Positions 18,205-27,372 of a stretch of 64,000 nt of DNA are shown here, in pieces. Made by a program: the position numbers and the translations under genes. The stretch's first letter is position 1. Every line of letters begins with the position of its first letter. Origin of the DNA: Spirosoma taeanense (GTDB lineage Bacteria; Bacteroidota; Bacteroidia; Cytophagales; Spirosomataceae); the NCBI RefSeq assembly GCF_013127955.1, contig NZ_CP053435.1, positions 4,092,001 through 4,156,000 on the forward strand. Reading direction: 5' to 3'. Below the pieces are notes generated by a model, which worked only from the letters and a program-made list of their open reading frames with translations, had not been told where the DNA came from and ran no database searches.

Positions 18205-20142
18205 TTATCGTCTGTTTCGCATTGGGTGCTTAGACTTCTGTTCCAATCGCCGGATACGTGCGGCCTGCTGTTGATTTTCACGCTTTAACTCAATCATGTA
18301 GAGGGTTAACTCTTCGATCTTTTCGAGCAGTTTAGCATCAGTCTGGTGGAGGTCGTTGCCCTGCTCCACCATCTGCTGAGCGGAGGGCACGCCCGGCAGG
18401 TGCTGGTGTTGCCGAATGTACGTCTCGACTTCATTCAGGGAACGTAACAGATAAGTCGGAGTAAAGACCTTATCTGCCCATTCAGAGGTGTTCTTCACGG
18501 CCACCTTTATCTTTTCGGTCAAAATGCCATCGGCCACATACAAGCGGTAGCCGGCGGGCGTCATGTTGACATGCTGACCAATGATCACCGCATCGTTTTC
18601 CCTACTAGCCAGATACCGGCCAGTACGCTGCCACAGACTCTCAGTGGCCGCTTCTCGACCTCCGCTGGTAGTGCTGGCCAGGATGAGGTTGCCACTGCCG
18701 TCGACGGTTAGAAACTTGGTTTGGTTGGTCAGGCTAGCCGGTGAAGCGCTGGTCAGATTCTCTAGGCGGACACCTGACTGGTTAGCGGTGCCCGTCGTTA
18801 CATGGAGCCGGGCCGTAGGCGCTGAGTTGCCGATGCCCACGTTGGCCCCACTGCCCAGCACCACCGCATTGCTGACATTGACCCGGGCGTTGTTGCCAAT
18901 GGCCGTTGCATTGCTCAATCCGTTGGCGCCGGCATCAGCCCGGAAGCCTAAGAAGGTGTTGTTGATGCCAGCCACGTTAGCCCGACCAGCCTCAAAGCCG
19001 ATGGCTAGGTTGTTGTCACCATTGACGCCAGCCCCATTGCCTGCGTTAGCGCCGAGATAGACGTTAAAGCCGCCGGTAGTGTTCTGGCCCCCGGCGTTGT
19101 CGCCCACAAAGAAGTTCGCCGAGCCGGTGATGTTGGCCGCGCCGGCGTTGACGCCCAGCATCAGATTCGATGAGCCGGTGGTATTGGCTACACCAGCTCG
19201 TACGCCGATGAAGGTGTTGAACTGGCCGGTTGTAGTGGCCTGACCCACCGAGTGACCAATGAACGTGTTAGCCTGAGCCGTGGAGTTGAGTCCTGCCCTG
19301 TAACCGACGAACGTATTCTGCGTACCGGTTTGGTTAGCATACCCAGCCTCGTTACCCAGAAAGGTGTTCTGCGAACCGGTGGTATTTCTGTTGCCCGCAG
19401 CATTACCCAGAAAAGCATTGGCCGATCCCGTCGTGTTTGAGAACCCTGTCTCATAACCGATGAAGGCATTATAAGAACTCGCTGTGTTTTTATTACCGGC
19501 CTGATACCCCATAAAGACATTGCCGATACCAGTTGTATTCTGCTCGCCCGCCCGGTAGCCCAAAAACGCATTAGCCGAACCCGTCGTATTGGCACCACCG
19601 GCTGCAAAACCCACAAAGGCATTGTCAGAGCCTGTTGTATTATCACTACCCGCAGCCGTTCCTATAAAGGCGTTGGCTGACCCCGTTGTATTTTTACTAC
19701 CCGCCCCATTGCCCATAAAGGCATTAGAAAACCCTGTCGTATTGTAGAAACCAGCAGAATAGCCTATAAACGCATTACCACTACCTGTTGTATTGGAAAA
19801 GCCGGCCTGATAGCCTACAAATACATTGCTATTACCTGTTGTGTTGGCTCGCCCCGCCAGACCGCCGATAAACGCATTGTCAGAGCCAGTCGTATTGGAG
19901 AAGCCCGATTGATGGCCTATGAATGCATTTCGAACGCCTGTTGTATTGGAGAAACCGGCCTGGTAGCCTACAAACGCATTGCTGGAACCCGTCATGGTGT
20001 TGTTTCCTGCGCTGATCCCGACGAGTACATTCTCGCTGCCCGGAGTGGCCACAGCCGGGGCTGTAGCTACGTAATTGTTCTGGGCTATCACCAATGGTGA
20101 CAGTAATATTAACCAAGTTAGAATCAAGTATAATCTGGTCAT
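18205..20142 (-). CDS. Fibre paralogue G: TMF/tail-fibre-like repeat surface protein (645 aa)
   Basis: The ATG at 20142 opens the signal peptide (MTRLYLILTWLILLSPLVIAQ); the upstream frame to 20226 adds a Lys/hydrophobic stretch unlikely to be translated. The mature start NNYVATAPAVATPGSENVLVG is shared with H. About 23 very regular repeats (NAFIGxxAGxxNTTGS) follow, the most uniform run in the array, then the neck, NVGIGNSAP, the C-terminal domain (EWADKVFTPTY, HLPGVPSA, MVEQGNDLHQTDAKLLEK) and a basic coiled coil. DNA of the 5' repeats (about 19440-20000) is clearly richer in A+T than that of the neck. Confidence 0.85.
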   Translation of the reverse strand: MTRLYLILTWLILLSPLVIAQNNYVATAPAVATPGSENVLVGISAGNNTMTGSSNAFVGYQAGFSNTTGVRNAFIGHQSGFSNTTGSDNAFIGGLAGRANTTGNSNVFVGYQAGFSNTTGSGNAFIGYSAGFYNTTGFSNAFMGNGAGSKNTTGSANAFIGTAAGSDNTTGSDNAFVGFAAGGANTTGSANAFLGYRAGEQNTTGIGNVFMGYQAGNKNTASSYNAFIGYETGFSNTTGSANAFLGNAAGNRNTTGSQNTFLGNEAGYANQTGTQNTFVGYRAGLNSTAQANTFIGHSVGQATTTGQFNTFIGVRAGVANTTGSSNLMLGVNAGAANITGSANFFVGDNAGGQNTTGGFNVYLGANAGNGAGVNGDNNLAIGFEAGRANVAGINNTFLGFRADAGANGLSNATAIGNNARVNVSNAVVLGSGANVGIGNSAPTARLHVTTGTANQSGVRLENLTSASPASLTNQTKFLTVDGSGNLILASTTSGGREAATESLWQRTGRYLASRENDAVIIGQHVNMTPAGYRLYVADGILTEKIKVAVKNTSEWADKVFTPTYLLRSLNEVETYIRQHQHLPGVPSAQQMVEQGNDLHQTDAKLLEKIEELTLYMIELKRENQQQAARIRRLEQKSKHPMRNRR

Positions 20143-20226
20143 ACCAATGAAAATTATAGTGAATAAGAAAAACTTTTCCAACACGGAGGATGCCACCAAG
20201 CTACTGACTTTCAGCTTATGTCTCAC

Positions 20227-20444
20227 TATTTCATCCAGGTGATCTATGTAGTATATTAGTTATGGTATAGGCATTGACCCAAGAGCAGATAACAGGGACA
20301 TAGTTTAGGGCTGAGCTGGCTAAAATCCGTACGCAGTCCAACAAAACGGGCAGGTTACCGATTTATTGGACTGCGTACGGATTTTGAATCTCTCCACAAA
20401 AAATGCTACCGGCGAGGTGGCTTTTCTAATAAATTAAACGGTCT
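20227..20444. other. Non-coding gap with a 20-bp inverted repeat
   Basis: No gene is visible here. A perfect 20-bp inverted repeat (20322-20341 with 20366-20385, loop 24 nt) dominates. Neither strand has a T run after it, so it is a weak candidate for an intrinsic terminator. No transposase or target duplication was seen. Confidence 0.55.
20322..20385. repeat. Perfect 20-bp inverted repeat
   Basis: The arms end in CCGTACGCAGTCCAA and its complement. It lies downstream of a decayed gene and of H, upstream of G. It may be a transcript-end structure or the scar of a lost element. Confidence 0.6.
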
Positions 20445-20928
20445 CTACTCTTTCTTTAACAGACGTAACGTCTGGCTTTCATTGCCCTGCTCAATGCGAT
20501 ATAGGTAGGAGCCCACCGGTAAGCCGACTCTTTCTAACTGCGTCTGATGCCGACCGCCCGATTCCCCAGTCACTCCGTCAACCTGACGTACCACCTACCT
20601 TTGCCGTTCAGCAGCGTGTACTGTACCCGGCCCGTCGTCGGCAGGTTGTACTCCACGGTTGTTTGCTCAACGAAGGGGTTCGGATGGGTCCTCACCCACA
20701 GACCCGGCACATCGGCGGCCGGTCGCACCGAGCTGAACGGCCGTGTAGAGGGCCGTGACGCCCCGGTCGACGGCGTTACTGGCCCGGATGGTTTCCTCAG
20801 CTTTCTGTTCGCTAATACAAGCCGTCACCGAGCAGTTGATGACCATATTTTGGGGATTCTGCTGAGCCAGCACTATAGGTGCAGTCAGCTGGAAACCCAG
20901 GGATAATATTGGTGTTTTATAATCGAAG
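20445..20928 (-). pseudogene. Decayed small secreted protein with 3-coathanger stack and T9SS tail
   Basis: Reading the minus strand, one frame gives a hydrophobic leader (ILSLGFQLTAPIVLAQQ) and EETIRASNAVDRGVTALYTAVQ, which resembles the start of a 3-coathanger stack domain. The frame then breaks near 20730. A second frame continues with SVRPAADVPGLWVRTHPNPF and EYNLPTTGRVQYTLLNGKG, a T9SS sorting tail, and a third frame restores VGSYLYRIEQGNESQTLRLL to the stop at 20445. At least two frameshifts are therefore present. No ATG is visible at the 5' end, which abuts the stop of H at 20933. It is best read as a truncated, dead gene. Confidence 0.75.
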
Positions 20929-20932
20929 CGGT

Positions 20933-23244
20933 TTAACGCTTCGGTTTAGCTTCAAGTAAAGATAACCGTTTTTTCATTTGCTTGTTCTGCGCCTGAAGCG
21001 CCTTTAATTCCGTCCGCTGCTCAATCATATAGAGAGTCAACTCTTCGATCTTTTCGAGCAGTTTAGCGTCGGTTTGGTGGAGATCGTTGCCCTGCTCCAC
21101 CATCTGCTGCGCGGAGGGCACGCCCGGCAGGTGCTGGTGCTGCTGAATGTAGGTTTCCACTTCGCCTAAACTGCGCAGCTTGTAGGTGGGCCCAAACACA
21201 TAGTCGCTCCACTCAGCGGTGTTCCTGACGGCCACCTTCACCTTCTCAGTCAGAATGCCTTGTCCCACGTACAGACTGTAGCCCGAAGGGGTTTTGCTCA
21301 CGCCCTGACCAATAATGATAGCCTCGCCCTTGAGGCTCTGCAGGTAGTCCCCTTTCCGCTGCCATAACGCTTCGACCCCCTCACCGTCGGCCCCTACCCG
21401 CGCCCCAGCGACGTAATTAGCCAGAACAACATTGCCGCTGCCATCCACCGTCAGAAATTTGCTGGCATTGGTAGCCGCTGGTGAAGCACTGGTCAGGTTC
21501 TCCAATCGCAGACCCGAATTATTAGCTACTCCACTGGTCAGATGCAGCCGGGCGGAGGGCGAGGAGTTGCCAATGCCGACATTGACCCCGCTGCCCAGCA
21601 CCAGCGCGTTGCTGATATCCACCCGGGCATTGGTACCCAATGCCGTCGCGTTAGTCAGGTTGCCGAAGCCAGCATCGGCCCGGAAGCCCACAAACGTGTT
21701 GGTGTTGCCTCCGCTGTTGAGTCGGCCAGCCTCAAAGCCGATAGCGGTATTGTTAGACCCGTTAACCCCCGATCCATTGCCCGCGTTGCTGCCCAGGTAC
21801 ACATTAAAGCCACCCGTCGTGTTGGCCGCTCCGGCATTATCGCCCAGAAAGAAGTTGGCGGAACCGGTTGTGTTGGCCGAGCCGGCGTTGGTACCCATGA
21901 TAAAGTTGGAGCTACCAGTCGTGTTGCTGACACCGGCCTGCACGCCCATGAACGTGTTGAACTGGCCGGTGGTGTTGCTGGCCCCGGCGCGGTAGCCCAG
22001 CATGGTATTGGCCGAAGCGGTGCTGGCCATGCCCGCCTGATAGCCGATCAGCGTGTTCTGGTTACCGGCGTTGTTAGCCATGCCCGCCTGATGGCCTGTG
22101 AAGACGTTAAAACTACCCGTAGTGTTGTTACGTCCGGCATCCAGACCACTGATGACGTTGAAGCTACCGGTGGTGTTCGTGTAGCCGGCGTAAGCACCGG
22201 TGAAGACGTTAAAGCTGGCGTAGTGCTGGAGAAACCAGCCTTGGAGCCCACAAAGACGTTGTTGGAAACGGTGTTGTTGAAACCAGCCGAGTCGCCGATA
22301 GCTACGTTGTTGTGACCAGTCTGGTTGACAAAGCCAGAATAAACCCCTATGTAAGCGTTACTGTAACCCGTTGTACTATAAAAACCTGCAGAATTGCCAA
22401 CGAAAGAATTATTATTTCCTGTCGTATTAGAAAATCCAGCATTTAAGCCAGTAAATACATTATAACTGCCCGTTGTATTGTAAACCCCCGTTTGATTACC
22501 AGTAAACACATTATCGTGCCCTGTTGTGTTTCTACAGCCTGCACAATAGCCAGAAAAGACGTTATTAAATCCTGTTGTATTGGAAGAGCCCGCTTCAATA
22601 CCAGTAAATACATTATTGATGCCTGTTGTATTAGCATAGCCAGCCCGGTCGCCGAAAAATATATTCTGATTAGCCGACGTATTGGTGTAGCCTGCCAAAC
22701 TACCTATAAATATATTTTTCTGCCCTGTTGTGTTTGAAAAACCAGCCTGATTACCAGAAAATATATTATTACTACCTGTTGTATTATTCTGACCAGCTTG
22801 AGAGCCAAAGAATGCATTGCCGATACCCACAGTATTACTCGATCCGGCTAGGCCACCCATAAAGGCATTACCAGAGCCTGTCGTGTTATTCAGCCCGGAG
22901 TAGGCCCCCAAAAAAGCATTATTGTTCCCTGTTGTGTTGTTAAGGCCTGCCTGAGCCCCCACAAACGCATTGGTACTTCCCGTCGTATTTGATGTACCGG
23001 CGTGTTCACCGAGGAAGACGTTCTGAAAACCCGTCGTGTTACTTTTAGCGGCTTCATAGCCTACAAATACATTAGAACCACCTGTCATGCTACCGTTGCC
23101 CGCATTGATTCCGACGATTACATTATTAACACCCGGTGTGGGAGAAGCAGGCGAGGTGGCTACGTAGTTGTTCTGGGCCAGCAGCGGCATAGCGGGCAAG
23201 AGCAGCAATACTACGCCCCAGCGAAAGGATGAAAAATTTGCCAT
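20933..23244 (-). pseudogene. Fibre paralogue H, split by a one-base frameshift
   Basis: The first part starts at 23244 with a signal peptide (MANFSSFRWGVVLLLLPAMPLLAQ) and about 18 repeats of the family. In frame it turns to Thr/Pro/Ser nonsense after AGFSSTT and stops at 22048. The other frame continues perfectly across the break: SFNVFTGAYAGYTNTTG, NVISGLDAGRNNTTG, NVFTGHQAG, then into the frame that ends at 20933 (its first ATG is at 22081). Where ACTACGGGCAGC would be expected the DNA reads ACTACGCCAGC, so one base is missing near 22217-22219. Repaired, the protein would have about 770 residues and some 33 repeats, the largest of the array. There is no slippery site, so a true mutation or a sequencing error is likelier than programmed frameshifting. 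Confidence 0.85.
21022..21421 (-). repeat. Long dispersed repeat, copy in fibre gene H
   Basis: Partner of 16161-16560 in F: same length, no gaps, nine synonymous differences counted by eye. Confidence 0.85.
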
Positions 23245-23543
23245 GATCAGATAAGGGTTTAGAGAGAAGGAGATTACTAATGACCAGACAGTTAATAAGG
23301 GAAAAGAGTTGTCTAACAATTAACGGATTTAGACAAAATATTATAACTATTGTCCTATAAATAAATGTTAATTGGCCCATTGGTCGCCAGTAGAATCTGT
23401 GTTGTGGCGCCTTAGTCAAGCATTCGAATTAACGTTGGAACGACTGTCCGTTAATTGGTGGATCAGCGTTTGGAATACAGCGCCCTGCCTCACCCCACTC
23501 ATTTTTTCCCTAACTTGCGGGCCTTCATTACGCTTATTCTTCG
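23245..23543. other. AT-rich divergent intergenic region
   Basis: Between H (minus) and the MMPL gene (plus) there are 299 bp, A+T-rich around 23310-23370. Promoters for both should lie here, but I find no exact TAnnTTTG box. No gene is supported. Confidence 0.5.
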
Positions 23544-25934
23544 TTGATGATTTGGCATCGCATCTCCTCATTTATTCTTGCGAATCGGGTGGCCCTCGTG
23601 GCGGTTATTCTGCTGGGCACGGTCTTCATGGGCTATCAGGCGAGCCGCGTTAAGCTCTCCTACGAAATCGCCAAAATCCTGCCCGTTACCGACCCCGAAT
23701 TCCAGCGTTACGAAGCCTTTAAAAGCCGCTTCGGACAGGACGGTAGCGTAATGGTGCTGAGCATCGAAACCGACAGCATGTACCAGCTTGGTTTCTTTAA
23801 CGACTGGTATGCGCTGAGCCGCAAAATCAAGAATATTGAGGGTATCAAAGATGTGGTATCCAACGCCAGTCTCTACAACGTTGTTCGCGACGATTCGGCG
23901 CATACGTTCCGCGTCCGGCCGTTAGTCCCCAGGGCGCTGACAACGCAGGCCGACGTGGACAGCCTCCGTAAGCAGATTACGTCGCTCCCGTTCTACCGGG
24001 GTCTAGTGCAGGATAGCACCGCAGCCGCCACGGGCCGTGGAGCACACCTGATGGCCGTTACGTTCGATCAGAAGGTGGTTAATACCAAGAACCGGATTAC
24101 ACTTGTCCGGCAGGTCGAAGCGGTGGCGGATTCGTTCGGTACGCGGCATAAGCTGTCGGTGCATATGTCTGGGATGCCGTATATCCGAACCGAGTTTACG
24201 GCCAAAGTCAGCAGTGAAATGGGCCTGTTTATGGGCCTGGCGTTTCTGGTAACGGCCCTGATTCTGTTCTATTTCTTCCGATCGCTGACGGTCGTGCTGA
24301 CGGCCCTAGCCGTGGTGGGCGTGGGCGTTATCTGGGCAACGGGATACATCGTTTTACTGGGCTACGATATTACCCTGCTAACGGGACTGATTCCACCGCT
24401 GATTATTGTGATCGGTGTTCCGAACGCCATTTTTCTACTTAACCGCTACCACGAAGAACTAAATCGGGGCCGCGACCAGTCGAAGGCGCTGCGCATTGCG
24501 GTCGAAAAAGTAGGCGAAACGACCTTCTTTGCCAACATCACGACGAGCATCGGTTTTTTTGTGTTTTACTTTACCGGCAGCCCGCTGCTGCTGCAGTTTG
24601 GTCTGGTGTCGGCCCTCGGTATAATGACGACTTATGTGGTTTCGCTCGTTCTGATCCCGATTATGTTCAGTTATTTAGTGGCCCCTTCGCCGAAGCAGCG
24701 TGGCCACATGGATAGGCGGCAGGTGAACCGGTTTCTGTCGTGGGTAGATCACCTTGCTCATACCCGCCGAACCGCGATTTATGTTTTCATTGTCATTGTG
24801 ACGGCCATTTCGGTGATCGGTGCCCTACGTATTAACGCCATTGGTTATGTAGTAGACGATCTGCCCAAAAACGACCCGATCTATACCGACCTGAAGTTCA
24901 TTGAAAGCCGCTTTAAAGGCGTAATGCCGTTTGAGGTAAGCATCGATACCAAACGTGCCGGCCGGGTGCTGACGCCCCAGACGATGACCAAAATCCGGCT
25001 GCTGGAACGGGAGTTCAGCAAGTATGGCGAGTTTACACGGCCGTTGTCGCTGGTCGAAGCCGTCAAGTTTTTCTACCAGTCGTACCGGGGTGGCGATCCA
25101 AAGTATTACGCCCTGCCCGGTGCCCTCGAACTGAGTCAGCTGGCCAGTTACGCCCCTCAGCTAAAAGGGTCAGAAGGCCAGTTTAAAGCTTACCTGGACA
25201 GTACTCGCCGATATACCCGCGTCAGTTTCCAGATGCCCGATGTCGGTACGGTCCGCACGACCGAACTGCTGAACACACTCCAGCCCAAAGCCGACTCTAT
25301 CTTCAATATTGACCGCGAAACCGGGAAGCGCGTTGCGCCTGATGAGCAGTATGACGTGCATGTTACAGGCAACAGCGTGGTCTTTACGAAAGGAAACGAT
25401 TACCTGCTGAAAAACCTCGCCGAGAGTACAGTACTGGCGATTCTGTTGGTCTCGGTCATTCTGGTCATTTTGTTGCGCGACGTCCGGCTGAGTTTAATCG
25501 CGATTCTGCCGAGTGTAGTGCCGCTCATCGTCACGGCGGGGATTATGGGCTTCTGCGGGATTCACCTCAAGCCCTCCACAATTCTGATTTTCAGCATTGC
25601 ATTCGGTATCTCCTCCGATGGCACCATCTACTTCATCACCAAATATCGCGATGAACTGAGGCATAGTAAGATGCCACTTGCCCGGGCCGTGTCAGAAACA
25701 ATCCGGTACACGGGACTAAGCATGTTCTACACGGCAATGATTCTGTTTGCGGGCTTCGCCATCTTCACGGCTTCGACTTTCCAGGGCACCGTTGCACTGG
25801 GTATTCTGGTGTCCATCACGCTTCTGATGGGCATGGCCTCCAACCTGATCCTGCTGCCCGCTTTCCTGCTGACGGTGGATAAACGCAGAAGCAGAGCCAG
25901 CGTAAGTGCCGGTCAACAGAACAGTGCAGGTTAG
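23544..25934 (+). CDS. MMPL/RND superfamily exporter (796 aa)
   Basis: An inner-membrane protein with the RND plan in two halves: a first membrane helix (about 10-30), a large periplasmic domain, then five or six helices (about 215-385), a second helix and periplasmic domain (about 410-620) and a final helix bundle (about 630-780). Both halves carry the SSD-like segments with conserved Gly, Asp and Thr (GVPNAIFLLNRYHEE near 290, ISSDGTIYFITKYRDE near 690). MMPL proteins of this size export lipids or hydrophobic compounds using proton force; the cargo here is unknown. ATG codons one apart (23544, 23547) make the exact start uncertain. It stands alone on the plus strand. Confidence 0.85.
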   Translation: MMIWHRISSFILANRVALVAVILLGTVFMGYQASRVKLSYEIAKILPVTDPEFQRYEAFKSRFGQDGSVMVLSIETDSMYQLGFFNDWYALSRKIKNIEGIKDVVSNASLYNVVRDDSAHTFRVRPLVPRALTTQADVDSLRKQITSLPFYRGLVQDSTAAATGRGAHLMAVTFDQKVVNTKNRITLVRQVEAVADSFGTRHKLSVHMSGMPYIRTEFTAKVSSEMGLFMGLAFLVTALILFYFFRSLTVVLTALAVVGVGVIWATGYIVLLGYDITLLTGLIPPLIIVIGVPNAIFLLNRYHEELNRGRDQSKALRIAVEKVGETTFFANITTSIGFFVFYFTGSPLLLQFGLVSALGIMTTYVVSLVLIPIMFSYLVAPSPKQRGHMDRRQVNRFLSWVDHLAHTRRTAIYVFIVIVTAISVIGALRINAIGYVVDDLPKNDPIYTDLKFIESRFKGVMPFEVSIDTKRAGRVLTPQTMTKIRLLEREFSKYGEFTRPLSLVEAVKFFYQSYRGGDPKYYALPGALELSQLASYAPQLKGSEGQFKAYLDSTRRYTRVSFQMPDVGTVRTTELLNTLQPKADSIFNIDRETGKRVAPDEQYDVHVTGNSVVFTKGNDYLLKNLAESTVLAILLVSVILVILLRDVRLSLIAILPSVVPLIVTAGIMGFCGIHLKPSTILIFSIAFGISSDGTIYFITKYRDELRHSKMPLARAVSETIRYTGLSMFYTAMILFAGFAIFTASTFQGTVALGILVSITLLMGMASNLILLPAFLLTVDKRRSRASVSAGQQNSAG

Positions 25935-25967
25935 TCTCCGCGCTCCAGCCTGCAACTCTGGCGAACT

Positions 25968-27353
25968 CTACTGTTTCACTAAACGCGCCGTACCAAGTAC
26001 CCTGCTGGTTTTATCATAGAGCGTCAGGACATACTGGCCCGCCGGTAGGCTCACTATAGCTATGTCGGGGCCCGTAACGCTGGTGCTCATCAGAACCTTT
26101 CCCGAAAGGTCGGCGATCCGCACTGACGTCGGTATCGGCCTAGTCGATACGATTCGCACGGCGTCCCGGGCCGGATTGGGATACAGCTGAATTACATTCT
26201 CTTGGTCAGGCTCCACATGTAGTACGGTCGGCTGGCCAGTTTGGTAGGTGTTCAGCGCGGCTTTCATGCACGGCATAAGCTGCGTTGTCCCTTTTTCAAA
26301 CATGGCAAAACCGCCGTCCCACTCCCACCAGGCCGAGGGAATCTGAAGCTTACCCAGCGCGACATAAATCGCTTCGGCATGCCGGCAGCGGCTGTCAGCA
26401 TCAGCGTTCAGATTGTATGAGCCAAACTCGCCCAGAAAGATAGGAACGCTCTTCGCCACTGACCAGTTTTTGGCCAGTTCGAGCCGACGGTACATATTTT
26501 CGTAAGTCGCTTCGCTGGCATAGTTATTAATCGCGCTTTCCACCCAGGTTCCTTTTGCTGATGCCGGTACGTTAATTTTGGTTGTGGCCGTAGCCGGAAA
26601 AACAATTCCCTTCAGATCGGGCAGACCCGACCCCGCCCAACTGGCTCCCTGGTGCGTAAACACAAACGGATCATAAAAGTGGAAGGTGTAAATAAGGTTC
26701 GGGTCAGCGAAGGGCTCGGAGCGAATCAGGGCGTCGAGTCCGTTCCAGTCATGAAATCCCACGAGGAGTGTATGCTGAGGGGCAATACTCCGTACCGTCT
26801 GAATCAGCTGGGTAGCCTGCGCCCGCCAGGCGGCTGCCGTCATATCGTGCGGCTCATTACGAAGTTCGAGGATGACCCGCTCCGGATCGGTGCCTCTGTA
26901 GCGCTCAGCAATCTGCTGCCAGAGCCAGGCCAGTCGTTCTGGTGCATCGGCTCCTTTCACGCTCCCGTCAAACTCAATGTGGTGCAGATCGATAATAACG
27001 TTCAGGTTGTTAGCCAGGGCCCACTGCACGAGCGAATCAGGAGCTGCCAGAAACTCCGGCGTCTCCCATCGATAAGGGGCATCAATACTGGCCCAGGCGC
27101 CAAAACTAACGGGGATTCGGACAGTTTTGAAACCAGCCTGCGCTATATCGGCCAGCCGCTGTTTGCGAATCGGCACCTCGTTCAGTTTAACAAAATCGCG
27201 GAAATGTCGGCTCTGCGTACCATTCCAGTAGCCTTCCAGATACGACAGATTCATGCCCAGACCCAGCCTGGTAGCACGCTTCTGGGCAACGGTCTGGCCA
27301 AAGCTCACCAGAGCCGAGAAGGCCAATGCAAAAAAGAAAAGAAAGAATCGCAT
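25968..27353 (-). CDS. Secreted GH5 family glycoside hydrolase with T9SS tail (461 aa)
   Basis: The ATG at 27353 opens a signal peptide (MRFFLFFFALAFSALVSFGQ); an in-frame TTG at 27380 overlaps the upstream gene and is unlikely. Residues about 25-375 are a GH5 (beta/alpha)8 barrel: VRIPVSF at strand 3, HH near 124-125, the acid/base in RNEP (E167), HFYDPF near 225-230 and the nucleophile in FLGEFG (E309). A T9SS type A sorting domain fills the last 70 residues (LYPNPARD, GKVLMST, LPAGQYVLTL). It is exported and cell-surface bound or released, attacking a beta-glucan or beta-mannan; subfamily is not clear. It follows the amino acid permease with 19 bp between. Confidence 0.85.
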   Translation of the reverse strand: MRFFLFFFALAFSALVSFGQTVAQKRATRLGLGMNLSYLEGYWNGTQSRHFRDFVKLNEVPIRKQRLADIAQAGFKTVRIPVSFGAWASIDAPYRWETPEFLAAPDSLVQWALANNLNVIIDLHHIEFDGSVKGADAPERLAWLWQQIAERYRGTDPERVILELRNEPHDMTAAAWRAQATQLIQTVRSIAPQHTLLVGFHDWNGLDALIRSEPFADPNLIYTFHFYDPFVFTHQGASWAGSGLPDLKGIVFPATATTKINVPASAKGTWVESAINNYASEATYENMYRRLELAKNWSVAKSVPIFLGEFGSYNLNADADSRCRHAEAIYVALGKLQIPSAWWEWDGGFAMFEKGTTQLMPCMKAALNTYQTGQPTVLHVEPDQENVIQLYPNPARDAVRIVSTRPIPTSVRIADLSGKVLMSTSVTGPDIAIVSLPAGQYVLTLYDKTSRVLGTARLVKQ

Positions 27354-27372
27354 ACCGCCAATTAGCCAGCCC

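Noticed and set aside
20322-20385. Terminal repeats of an insertion sequence or a rho-independent terminator
   Set aside because: Only 24 nt lie between the arms, no transposase or target duplication is seen, and neither side has a T run.
20547-20906. Plus-strand 119-residue open frame
   Set aside because: The minus strand carries recognisable T9SS-tail text in three frames over the same bases, so the plus frame is a shadow of the pseudogene.
22210-22230. Programmed ribosomal frameshift in fibre gene H
   Set aside because: There is no slippery heptamer or homopolymer at the break, and the other seven copies need no shift.
4168-22315. Long plus-strand open frames opposite the fibre genes (for example 9616-10383, 14037-14741, 21542-22315)
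   Set aside because: They recur opposite the same conserved segments and lack start context and recognisable folds; they are mirror frames caused by repeat composition.
3690-23244. Possible CRISPR or satellite array because of the regular 51-bp periodicity
   Set aside because: The period equals 17 codons, the units diverge at DNA level and the frames translate to clean secreted proteins. No cas gene is near.
3690-23244. Prophage tail-fibre module
   Set aside because: No capsid, terminase, portal, baseplate, lysis or integrase gene is present, and every copy has its own Sec signal peptide.
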